Assembly: GCA_023451855.1 (NCBI GenBank)
Contig: JAEXXY010000158.1
Span: 1-5,690 of the forward strand
DNA length: 5,690 bases
Source: Actinomycetes bacterium
Lineage (GTDB): Bacteria; Actinomycetota; Actinomycetes; Actinomycetales; Dermatophilaceae
Direction: 5' to 3'
Below the pieces are notes generated by a model, which saw only the letters and a list, made by a program, of their open reading frames with translations, was not told the DNA's origin and ran no database searches. The position numbers and the translations under genes were made by a program. Position 1 is the first letter of the stretch; the number at the start of each line of letters is the position of its first letter. Below, in pieces: positions 1 through 5,690 of this stretch.

Positions 1-41
1 TTGAGGGGGGGGGGGGGGGGGGGGGGGGGGGAACGGCTCAT
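1..41 (-). CDS. Start of an unidentified gene with a poly-C tract in its first codons (3' end off the window)
   Basis: Fourteen bases after the wecC stop an ATG (41-39) follows a strong AAGGAG with 9-base spacing. Translation gives Met-Ser-Arg-Ser, then eight Pro codons (CCC), then Leu, and the window ends. The proline run is read from the 27-C homopolymer, so one base gained or lost would change the frame of everything downstream. The product cannot be identified from 13 codons. Position in the operon suggests another polysaccharide gene, such as a glycosyltransferase or a modifying enzyme, but this is inference. The real start could also lie beyond the tract, which would make the tract part of the leader. 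Whether the current length is in frame with the rest of the gene cannot be seen here. Confidence 0.55.
   Translation of the reverse strand, partial: MSRSPPPPPPPPL
5..31. repeat. 27-base mononucleotide run (G on plus, C on minus strand)
   Basis: Positions 5-31 are uninterrupted G on the plus strand. No other single-base run in the window comes near this length, even though the sequence is very GC-rich. It lies 10-36 bases downstream (minus strand) of the A of an ATG with a good ribosome binding site, and so inside the first codons of the gene after wecC. Long G/C runs at such places are classic slipped-strand mutation sites in phase-variable surface genes of Neisseria and Campylobacter. They are also classic places where assemblies end or fail, and the tract is only 4 bases from the window edge. 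Confidence 0.9.
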
Positions 42-50
42 GGTGTGGAT

Positions 51-56
51 CTCCTT
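51..56 (-). promoter_or_regulatory. Ribosome binding site of the gene after wecC
   Basis: AAGGAG at 56-51 shares its first A with the wecC TGA stop and lies 9 bases before the ATG at 41. It is the closest match to the anti-Shine-Dalgarno consensus among the junctions here. It supports 41 as a real start and suggests coupling of translation to wecC. Confidence 0.75.
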
Positions 57-1315
57 CAGCGCCAGAGGCCGCGGGTGTCGACGAGCTCGCGGCCTCGCAG
101 GTCGCCGAGGCTCACCGAGCGGAAGGCCGCGTGGTCGACGAGGAGCACGACGACGTCGGCCTCGCGCACGGCCTGTGCGGTGGGGGTCAGCTCGACGTTG
201 GGCAGGGCCGCCAGGGCGGCCGGGAGCGCGCCGACGTGCGGCTCGACGGCGAGGACGCGCGTGCCCGGGTGCTCGGTCGCGAGCGTCTCGGTGATGGTCA
301 GGGCCGGCGACTCGCGCAGGTCGTCGATGTCGGCCTTGAAGGCCAGGCCGAGGCACGCGACCGTCGCGCCCTCGCCACCCGGTCTGCCGGCGAGCTCGAG
401 CGCCGCCTCGACCTTGTCGATGACCGAGCGCGGGCGGGCGTCGTTCGTCTCGCGGGCCGCGCGGATGAGCCGGGCCTGCTCGGGGGCGGCCGACACGATG
501 AACCACGGGTCGACGGCGATGCAGTGACCGCCGACGCCCGGGCCGGGCTGGAGGATGTTGACGCGGGGGTGGTGGTTGGCCATCCGGATGACCTCCCAGA
601 CGTCGAGGTCGACGTGCTCGCAGATCTCGGCCAGCTCGTTGGCGAAGGCGATGTTGACGTCCCGGAAGGCGTTCTCGGTCAGCTTGGCCATCTCGGCCGT
701 CGTCGCGTCGGTCAGGAGGATCTCGCCGCTGACGAACGTGCGGTAGACCTCGGCGGCGCGCAGCGCGCACTCGGGTGTCAGGCCGCCGACGATGCGGTCG
801 TTGGCGAAGATCTCGACCATGATCCGGCCCGGGAGGACCCGCTCGGGGCAGTGCGCGAGATGCACGTCCGGGATGCCGCCCATGTGCGGCAGCTTGAGGT
901 CGGGGCGCAGGTCGGAGATCCACTCGGAGATCAGCCGCGTCGTGCCGGGGGGAGAGGTCGACTCGAGGATGACGACCTCCCCGCCGCGCAGCTGCGGCGC
1001 GATCGCCTCGGTGGCCGCGCGGACATAGGCGAGGTCGGGCTCGTGGTCGCCGCGGAACGGCGTCGGCACGGCGATGAGGTACACCGACGCGTGCGGCGTC
1101 TGCGTCGTGGCCGTCAGCAGGCCCTCGGCGACGGCCGAGGCGATGGCGACGTCGAGGTTCGGCTCGACGATCGGCACGCGTCCGGCGTTGATCTCCTCGA
1201 CGGTGCGGGCGTTGACGTCGACCCCGACGACGCCGATGCCCTGGCGGGTCAGGGCCGCGCAGGTCGGTAGTCCGATGTAGCCGAGGCCGATGACGGCGAT
1301 TCCGTCGTCGAACAT
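56..1315 (-). CDS. wecC: UDP-N-acetyl-D-mannosamine dehydrogenase (UDP-ManNAcA synthesis)
   Basis: Cytoplasmic NAD-dependent enzyme that oxidises UDP-ManNAc twice at C6 to UDP-N-acetyl-D-mannosaminuronic acid. The 419 residues align almost end to end with E. coli WecC as I remember it: Rossmann motif VIGLGYIGLPT (8-18), IVEPNLD (49-55), AVPTPFRGDHEPD (82-94), ILESTSPPGTT (116-126), CPERVLPG (156-163), KLTENAFRDVNIAFANEL (211-228), HPRVNILQPGPGVGGHC (249-265) with the catalytic Cys265, AVDPWFIV (267-274), GLAFKADIDDLRESPA (323-338) and the ending VDTRGLWR (412-419). The GDHEPD and RVNILQPGPG stretches favour WecC over plain UDP-glucose dehydrogenase; a related UDP-HexNAc dehydrogenase is the main alternative. 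ATG 1315 has GGAG 7 bases upstream. The start lies 67 bases inside the preceding gene. The substrate would come from a WecB-type UDP-GlcNAc 2-epimerase, which is not in this window. Confidence 0.92.
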   Translation of the reverse strand: MFDDGIAVIGLGYIGLPTCAALTRQGIGVVGVDVNARTVEEINAGRVPIVEPNLDVAIASAVAEGLLTATTQTPHASVYLIAVPTPFRGDHEPDLAYVRAATEAIAPQLRGGEVVILESTSPPGTTRLISEWISDLRPDLKLPHMGGIPDVHLAHCPERVLPGRIMVEIFANDRIVGGLTPECALRAAEVYRTFVSGEILLTDATTAEMAKLTENAFRDVNIAFANELAEICEHVDLDVWEVIRMANHHPRVNILQPGPGVGGHCIAVDPWFIVSAAPEQARLIRAARETNDARPRSVIDKVEAALELAGRPGGEGATVACLGLAFKADIDDLRESPALTITETLATEHPGTRVLAVEPHVGALPAALAALPNVELTPTAQAVREADVVVLLVDHAAFRSVSLGDLRGRELVDTRGLWR

Positions 1316-2502
1316 GAGGTGTCTCCGTTGCTGTGGGTGGCGGATGGTGCGGGTGAGGTGGGCCGTGGGGCCTGGGTCGACCGGGCGGCGAGGTCGGTGA
1401 CGTGCCGGACGAAGTCGCGGCCGATGACGCGCCAGTCGAAGTGCTCACGGACGTACGCGTGGCCGGCGCGACCCATCTCGGCGCGCCGGTCCGGGTCGTT
1501 CGCCAGCTCGACGAGGGCGGCGGCGGTGGCCTCGGCGTCCTCGAAGGGCACGACGTAGCCGCAGCCGGCGCGCTCGACGAGGTCCCGGGCGAGGGGGAGC
1601 GGCGTCGTGACGACGGGGATGCCGCGCGCCATGTACTCGACGACCTTCGTCGGCATCGAGTGGCGGTAGTTGGGCCGGTCCTCGAGCAGCGACAGGCCGG
1701 CCAGCGCGCCGTCGAGCATCGGCAGCGCACGGGCGCTCGGCACGAAGCCGTGGTGCACGACGTGGCCGCACTTGACGCCCCAGCTGACGGTGTCGGCGGT
1801 GCGCTGGTCGCGGGCCGGACCGATGATCTCGACCTTGACGCGTCCGCGGCTGGCCACCGTGAGCAGCCGACCGGTCTGCAGCAGCGTCGCCGCGCCGCGG
1901 GCCATCGTCAGCGAGCCGAGGTACACGGCGCGGGAGTCGCCGGGCGGTGGGACCGTCTCGGGGACGGTCACGGTGTTCGGCACGACGTGGTGCGGCCGCT
2001 CGAACCGGCCGGCGTACGCGTGCTCGGCGAGGATGAGGTCGTGGTGCCGCTCGGCGTACCGCTCGAGGCGGCAGGCCGCCCCGGCGACGGTGCCGCGGGC
2101 CCAGTCGGGCACCCACGGCTTGGCCTCGACGGCGGCGGCGGTGTCCTCGTGGACGTCCCACACGAGGTGCGGCAGCCCGAGCCCCGCCGCGGCCGCGACG
2201 ACCTCCGGGTCGTGGACGAGGACGACGTCGTGGTCGGGTGCCTCGTGACGCAGCAGCCGGCGCGCCGCCCGGAACGCGTCCCCCCGCGACCGGCCGGACG
2301 CGTGCGGCAGGTCGAGGGCGCGCAGCCCCACCGCGTCCGGCACGTCGAGCCCGTGCGCCGAGAACGGCGCCGCGTAGGTGACGAACGCCCCGGCGTCGAG
2401 GAGCGCGCCGATCTGCCGGTGTCGGATGCGGGCGTCCTCGGGATGGTGCACGACCGTCACGACGAGCACGCGCAGGGCAGGTGGGGAGTCGACCGTCGTC
2501 AC
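1249..2502 (-). CDS. GT4-type glycosyltransferase
   Basis: Predicted cytoplasmic GT-B glycosyltransferase, 417 residues, acting on the same surface glycan. The N-terminal domain has RVLVVTVVHHPEDARIRHR (11-29), LVHDPEVV (95-102) and VWDVHED (114-120), a pattern of GT4 enzymes whose donor is often uncertain. The C-terminal domain starts near AVYLGSL (192-198) and holds the nucleotide-sugar site SMPTKVVEYMARGIPVVTT (282-300). Glu289 is the second Glu of the EX7E motif; the first position is His281. From about 374 the chain becomes a Ser/Thr/Pro-rich, probably disordered tail, and the last 22 residues are encoded inside wecC. I chose GTG 2502 because it overlaps the ATPase stop as GTGA and has GGAGG 8 bases upstream. 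The frame is open to 2988, but the upstream part is Arg/Pro-rich and lies wholly inside the ATPase gene, so it is a shadow. Donor, acceptor and linkage cannot be told. Confidence 0.9.
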   Translation of the reverse strand: MTTVDSPPALRVLVVTVVHHPEDARIRHRQIGALLDAGAFVTYAAPFSAHGLDVPDAVGLRALDLPHASGRSRGDAFRAARRLLRHEAPDHDVVLVHDPEVVAAAAGLGLPHLVWDVHEDTAAAVEAKPWVPDWARGTVAGAACRLERYAERHHDLILAEHAYAGRFERPHHVVPNTVTVPETVPPPGDSRAVYLGSLTMARGAATLLQTGRLLTVASRGRVKVEIIGPARDQRTADTVSWGVKCGHVVHHGFVPSARALPMLDGALAGLSLLEDRPNYRHSMPTKVVEYMARGIPVVTTPLPLARDLVERAGCGYVVPFEDAEATAAALVELANDPDRRAEMGRAGHAYVREHFDWRVIGRDFVRHVTDLAARSTQAPRPTSPAPSATHSNGDTSCSTTESPSSASATSDYRPARP

Positions 2503-3314
2503 GCTCGCGCCCTCCGGTGGCTGTCCTCGTAGGCGCGCACGACGTCCTCGGTCGGGCCGTCCATGATGAGCCGGCCCTGGTCCATCCAGAGCACCCGCTC
2601 GCACGAGTCGCGGATCGCGGCGTTGGAGTGGCTGACGAGGAAGACCGTGCTCGCGTCGCGGCGGATCTCGGCGATCCGGTCGCGGCTGCGCGCCTGGAAC
2701 TCGGCGTCGCCGGTGGCGAGGGCCTCGTCGATCATGAGGATGTCGGGGGCCGCCGCCGTCGAGATCGCGAACCGCAGGCGCGCGCCCATGCCGGAGGAGT
2801 ACGCGCTCATCGGCAGGTCGACGAAGTCGCCGATCCCGGAGAACGCGACGATGTCGTCGTAGCGCGCGCGCACCTCGCGCGGTGACAGGCCGAGCGCGAG
2901 CCCGCCGATCATGACGTTCCGGGCCCCGGTCAGGCCGGTGAGCAGCACCGCGTTGACGCCGAGCAGCGACGGGTTGCCCTCGGCCCACACGCGGCCGTTC
3001 GTCGGTGGCATGAGGCCGGCGATGGCGCGCAGCAGGGTGCTCTTGCCCGAGCCGTTGCGCCCGATGATGCCGACGGCCTCACCGTGACGGACGACGAACG
3101 AGACGTCCTTGACGGCGTGGACGCGTCGGACGTTGCCGACGCCGGTGGCCTCCCCGACGCCATTGCGACGCCGGGCGAGCATGCGCTCGAGGAACGGCTG
3201 GTCGCCCTCGGTCGACGTGGCGCGCTTCTTGGCGCCGAACACCGAGTAGACGATGTCGAGGTTCGAGCAGACGACGCTCGGTCGCGCGTCGCCGGTCGGG
3301 TCAGTCGCTGCCAT
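2499..3314 (-). CDS. ABC transporter ATP-binding protein for polysaccharide export (Wzt/TagH-like)
   Basis: ATPase subunit that powers export through the permease encoded just before it. In the 271-residue protein I see Walker A GRNGSGKST (85-93), the signature YSSGMGARL (172-180), Walker B DILMIDEA (191-198) with the catalytic Glu197, the D-loop TGD (201-203) and the switch His229 in VSHS. SLLGVNAVLLTGLTGARNV (116-134) and the signature form are typical of Wzt/TagH proteins. About 60 residues precede the core, including a basic stretch (FGAKKRATS, 27-35); comparable extensions occur in actinobacterial homologues as I recall them. The protein ends about 40 residues after the switch His, so it lacks the C-terminal carbohydrate-binding domain of long Wzt proteins. 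ATG 3314 is chosen over GTG 3329 because a strong GGAGG sits 6 bases upstream and overlaps that GTG. The start overlaps the permease end by 14 bases, and the stop overlaps the next start as GTGA. Confidence 0.94.
   Translation of the reverse strand: MAATDPTGDARPSVVCSNLDIVYSVFGAKKRATSTEGDQPFLERMLARRRNGVGEATGVGNVRRVHAVKDVSFVVRHGEAVGIIGRNGSGKSTLLRAIAGLMPPTNGRVWAEGNPSLLGVNAVLLTGLTGARNVMIGGLALGLSPREVRARYDDIVAFSGIGDFVDLPMSAYSSGMGARLRFAISTAAAPDILMIDEALATGDAEFQARSRDRIAEIRRDASTVFLVSHSNAAIRDSCERVLWMDQGRLIMDGPTEDVVRAYEDSHRRARA
2511..2515 (-). promoter_or_regulatory. Ribosome binding site deciding the GTG start of the second glycosyltransferase
   Basis: GGAGG at 2515-2511 lies 8 bases before GTG 2502, whose GTGA overlaps the ATPase stop. 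It supports the short form of the protein (417 residues) over the long open frame that runs back to 2988. Confidence 0.7.
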
Positions 3315-4203
3315 AACGGCCCTCCCCACGCCAGAAGAAGACGATCCCGGACACGCAGAGCACGACGCCCCAGACCGCGGCCGCGACCCAGCTGGACCAC
3401 GAGAGCGGGTACTGGTCCATGAGGGCCTCGCGCGCGGTCGTCATGCCGACGGCGAGCGGCTGGTAGAGGAGCACGGCGCTCATCAGGCCGTGCCCGGCGT
3501 AGTGCGGGATCGAGAAGAAGACCCCCGACACGTAGCGGGCGAGCCGCACGAAGACGGGGACGAGGTTGTTCGTGTCGCGCGCGGCGTTGACGACCCGGGC
3601 GAGGAAGAAGACGAGCCCGAGGTTGACGAGGCTCTGCAGGCCGAGCGCCACCGGGAAGAGGAACCAGTGCCACGAGAACGGCTCCCCGGTGAGCGGCACC
3701 ATGACCATGAGGACGATGAACGCCGGCACGTTGACGAGGAACTGGGTCAGCGTCACCGACACCGGCAGCACGGCCCGGGGGAAGCGCAGGGCCCGGACGA
3801 GCCCGATGTTGGCCGTGACGGCCTTGGCGCCCGCGGTCAGGGCGGAGGCGGTGTAGCCGAAGACGAAGATCCCGATCGTCAGGAACGCGATGTAGTTCGA
3901 CGTCCCACCGCGGGTCTTGAGCAGCAGACCGAAGATCAGGTAGTACGAGCCGACGAGCAGGAGCGGGTTGAGCACCGCCCAGAGCTGGCCGAGGTGGTTG
4001 TTCTGGTTCGTCGCGTAGGCCTGCGACGACGACAGGTGCCAGACGAGGTGGCGGTAGCGCCACACGTCGCGCACGTACCGGCGCATCGGCGGGCGGACTC
4101 CGAGCTCCTCGAGGCCTCCGGCGCGGGCCAGGGCCTCGGCCTGCGCCGGTGTCAGCGTCGCCGGCGTGTACGGCGTCGGTGGTGCGGTGGTCACGTCGGT
4201 CAT
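3301..4203 (-). CDS. ABC-2 type polysaccharide/teichoic acid export permease (Wzm/TagG-like)
   Basis: Membrane subunit of an ABC exporter that moves a lipid-linked polysaccharide across the cytoplasmic membrane, working with the ATPase encoded next. The protein has 300 residues, usual for the family. A Pro/Thr-rich and then basic cytoplasmic N-terminus (1-70) leads to the family motif LGQLWAVLNPLL (71-82). Hydrophobic segments lie near 76-95, 104-125, 145-170, 180-203 and 271-290, and the stretch 220-250 is also hydrophobic. The cytoplasmic loop LVRALRFPRAVLPV (135-148) is typical of Wzm/TagG/RfbA permeases. I chose ATG 4203 because it overlaps the preceding stop as ATGA and has a GAGG 4 bases upstream (short spacing). 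The frame could extend to 4260, but that adds 19 basic residues lying inside the preceding gene. The end overlaps the ATPase start by 14 bases. The substrate cannot be read from the sequence; the neighbouring wecC suggests a ManNAcA-containing glycan. Confidence 0.93.
   Translation of the reverse strand: MTDVTTAPPTPYTPATLTPAQAEALARAGGLEELGVRPPMRRYVRDVWRYRHLVWHLSSSQAYATNQNNHLGQLWAVLNPLLLVGSYYLIFGLLLKTRGGTSNYIAFLTIGIFVFGYTASALTAGAKAVTANIGLVRALRFPRAVLPVSVTLTQFLVNVPAFIVLMVMVPLTGEPFSWHWFLFPVALGLQSLVNLGLVFFLARVVNAARDTNNLVPVFVRLARYVSGVFFSIPHYAGHGLMSAVLLYQPLAVGMTTAREALMDQYPLSWSSWVAAAVWGVVLCVSGIVFFWRGEGRYGSD
3321..3325 (-). promoter_or_regulatory. Ribosome binding site deciding the ATPase start
   Basis: GGAGG at 3325-3321, within a GGGGAGGG run, lies 6 bases before ATG 3314. 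It overlaps the alternative GTG at 3329-3327, which therefore cannot use it. It sits inside the 3' end of the permease gene. Confidence 0.75.
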
Positions 4204-5690
4204 GCGTCCTCGCAGACGGTTTCGTAGAGGTGCTGGTAGGTGCGGGCCGCGGCGGACCACGTGCGCTCGGCGGCGACGTGGTCACGCGCCGCGCGCCCGA
4301 GGCGGCTTCGCAGGGCGGGGTCGTCGGTGAGCTCGCGGATCGCGTCGGCCAGCGCCGTGGGGTCACCGGCCGGGATGATGCGCCCACGGTCGTGTCCGAC
4401 GAGCTCGCGCAGCGGCGGAAGGTCGCTGGCCACCACGGGCCGGGCCAGTGCCATTGCCTCGACGGGTTTGAGCGGCGGCACCAGCCGAGTGACCGGGGTG
4501 GAGCGTCGTGGCAGGCAGAACACGTCGACGGCGGCGTGGTGGTCGCGGCTGCGGGCGTGCGGTACGCGTCCGGTCAGGATGATGCGCGTCCGGGTTCCCG
4601 TGCGGGACAGCTCGTTCGCGCGCGAGGCCAGCCGGTCGCGCGCCGGGCCGTCCCCGACGACCAGCACGACGACGCGCGGGTCGTCGAGCAGCCCGGCGGC
4701 CTCGACGAGAACGTCGACGCCCTCGTAGTCGTTGAGCGTCGTCACCGTGCCGACGACGACGGCGTCGGGCTCGATGCCCAGGCGGGCTCGCACCGCGTCG
4801 CCGTGCGTGGGGTCGGTGAGGTACCCGTCGGGCACGCAGTTGCCGACGACGTGCACGCGGCCGGCGTCGACGCCGCGCGCGACGATGTCGGCCCGCATCG
4901 TCTCCGACAGCGTGACCACGGCGGTGGCCAGGCGCAGGCAGCGGGTCTCGGTGGCGCGGGTCCAGCGGTAGAAGTCGCTGGCCGTGCTGCCGCCGCGGCT
5001 GGCCCACGTGTCCTCGAGGAAGCCGCGCGCCTCGTACACCACGGGCACACCGAGGCGCGCCCCGGCGACGAGTGCGGCCTGCGCGTTGTCGTGCTTGGAG
5101 TGGGCGTGCAGGACGCTCGCGCCGACGCTCCCGGCGAGCGACTCGACGGCCGACGCGTAGGCCTCGAGGCGGCGGTCCGGCAGGTCGAGGCGGCGCCCGA
5201 CCGGGAGGCTGCGGTGGTACGGGACGCCGCCGAGCACGGACTCGTGCGCCGTGAGGACGTGCCCCTGGGCGACGGGGTAGCCGGGCGGCGTGCAGACGTG
5301 CGCGTCGATGCCGGCGCGGCGCTGGGCCGCCACGATGCCCTGGGTGCGCACCGTGTAGCCGGCCTGCACCTCCGGAAGCGAGTTCGTGACGACGTGGACG
5401 ACGGCGCGGCGTCGATCCGGTGACACGTGGGTGATGCGGGAGGGGCGGGCGCGGCTCGGCTCGAGGGCCTCGACGGCGGCACCGGTCAGCACCAGCCGTT
5501 CACCCTCCAGCCACCGGCGGTGGGCCCGGTCGAGAGGGCCGCGGGCGCCCTCGAGGGCCTGCTCCGCCGTGGTGAGCTCGCCCGACGCATGGGCGAGGTA
5601 TGCGGCGGCGCCCCCGGTTGCGGGGGCGCGGTCCGCGGTGTCTGCGTCGACCTCGCTCCACTGGCCGGTGGCCGCAGCGGCCGCCAGGAG
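4200..5690 (-). CDS. GT4-type glycosyltransferase with N-terminal helical extension, 5' partial
   Basis: Predicted cytoplasmic retaining glycosyltransferase of the GT-B fold (GT4-like) that would add a sugar from a nucleotide-sugar donor to the growing surface polysaccharide. Counting from the in-frame GTG at 5492 (430 residues to the TGA at 4202-4200), the N-terminal Rossmann domain shows VVHVVTNSLP (31-40) and GYTVRT (45-50), then LHAHSKHDN (128-136) and YEARG (153-157). The C-terminal domain has VVGDGPARDRL (278-288) and LKPVEAMALARPVVASD (341-357), where E345 matches the second Glu of the EX7E motif. The first Glu position is Leu337. The frame stays open for 66 further codons to the right edge, with about 88% G/C at third positions and an Ala/Leu/Glu-rich, helix-like sequence, so I place the true start outside the window. 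GTG 5492 has a GGAGG at 5508-5504, but with a long 11-base spacing, and is the alternative start. The stop overlaps the permease start as ATGA. Donor and acceptor are unknown. Confidence 0.88.
   Translation of the reverse strand, partial: LLAAAAATGQWSEVDADTADRAPATGGAAAYLAHASGELTTAEQALEGARGPLDRAHRRWLEGERLVLTGAAVEALEPSRARPSRITHVSPDRRRAVVHVVTNSLPEVQAGYTVRTQGIVAAQRRAGIDAHVCTPPGYPVAQGHVLTAHESVLGGVPYHRSLPVGRRLDLPDRRLEAYASAVESLAGSVGASVLHAHSKHDNAQAALVAGARLGVPVVYEARGFLEDTWASRGGSTASDFYRWTRATETRCLRLATAVVTLSETMRADIVARGVDAGRVHVVGNCVPDGYLTDPTHGDAVRARLGIEPDAVVVGTVTTLNDYEGVDVLVEAAGLLDDPRVVVLVVGDGPARDRLASRANELSRTGTRTRIILTGRVPHARSRDHHAAVDVFCLPRRSTPVTRLVPPLKPVEAMALARPVVASDLPPLRELVGHDRGRIIPAGDPTALADAIRELTDDPALRSRLGRAARDHVAAERTWSAAARTYQHLYETVCEDA
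5608..5629. other. GC-rich perfect inverted repeat inside the first glycosyltransferase
   Basis: GCGCCCCCG at 5608-5616 and CGGGGGCGC at 5621-5629 form a perfect 9-bp stem around a 4-base loop. No T-run follows on either strand. It falls in the open coding extension upstream of GTG 5492 and encodes part of an Ala/Pro/Gly stretch. It may be only a product of base composition; if the gene did start at 5492, it would sit 116 bases upstream and could be a terminator or leader hairpin. Confidence 0.4.

Noticed and set aside
131..1270. Long plus-strand open frame of 379 codons antisense to wecC
   Set aside because: It lies opposite a clearly identified gene, is rich in Arg/Asp/Gly/Val with no family motif, and such frames arise from G/C bias at third positions.
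1402..2532. Long plus-strand open frame of 376 codons antisense to the second glycosyltransferase
   Set aside because: Same composition artefact; no recognisable domain, and the minus-strand gene has clear GT4 motifs.
2503..2988. Upstream in-frame extension of the second glycosyltransferase
   Set aside because: It is Arg/Pro/His-rich out-of-frame reading of the ATPase gene; the GTGA overlap and ribosome binding site support GTG 2502.
2930..4387. Minus-strand open frame of 485 codons spanning permease and ATPase
   Set aside because: It is another frame of both genes, Arg/Pro/Ala-rich without motifs, while the other frames give clean permease and ATPase sequences.
4149..5423. Long plus-strand open frame of 424 codons antisense to the first glycosyltransferase
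   Set aside because: Composition-driven shadow of a gene with clear GT-B motifs on the other strand.
5608..5629. Intrinsic terminator separating the first glycosyltransferase from an upstream gene
   Set aside because: The inverted repeat is strong but has no T-run and lies in a frame with a coding signature, so I list it only as a hairpin of unknown role.
1..5690. CRISPR array, tRNA/rRNA genes, insertion sequence or integration site
   Set aside because: I saw no spaced repeats, RNA gene signatures, transposase motifs or terminal inverted repeats; the window is filled by the operon.

Overview
The window is a piece of a very GC-rich genome with strong G/C bias at codon third positions. Overlapping stop/start junctions, GTG starts and the protein families point to an actinobacterium; the order Micrococcales is a reasonable guess but the sequence does not prove it. 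All genes lie on the minus strand, so transcription runs from the right edge to the left edge. The long open frames on the plus strand are antisense shadows.

In the order of transcription the window holds: (1) a GT4-type (GT-B fold) glycosyltransferase whose 5' end lies off the right edge (5690 to 4200); (2) an ABC-2 type polysaccharide export permease of the Wzm/TagG kind (4203 to 3301); (3) its ATPase, of the Wzt/TagH kind (3314 to 2499); (4) a second GT4-type glycosyltransferase (2502 to 1249); (5) wecC, UDP-N-acetyl-D-mannosamine dehydrogenase (1315 to 56); (6) the first codons of another gene, starting with ATG at 41 and leaving by the left edge. Neighbouring genes overlap by 4, 14, 4 and 67 bases, and the last junction is a 14-base gap. 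This is one tightly coupled operon. No stretch over 300 bases lacks a gene.

Together the genes describe an ABC-transporter-dependent pathway for a cell-surface polysaccharide. WecC makes UDP-ManNAcA, the two glycosyltransferases add sugars to a lipid-linked chain at the inner face of the membrane, and the permease/ATPase pair exports the product. A ManNAcA-containing teichuronic-acid-like or capsular polymer is the best inference. The partner epimerase (WecB) and a priming phosphoglycosyltransferase are not in the window.

The most striking feature is a run of 27 G at 5-31, which is 27 C on the coding strand. It begins within codon 4 of the gene that follows wecC, just after a strong ribosome binding site and ATG. 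If genuine, this is a homopolymer switch of the phase-variation type controlling a surface-polysaccharide gene. Because it sits at the window edge, an assembly or sequencing artefact must be excluded.
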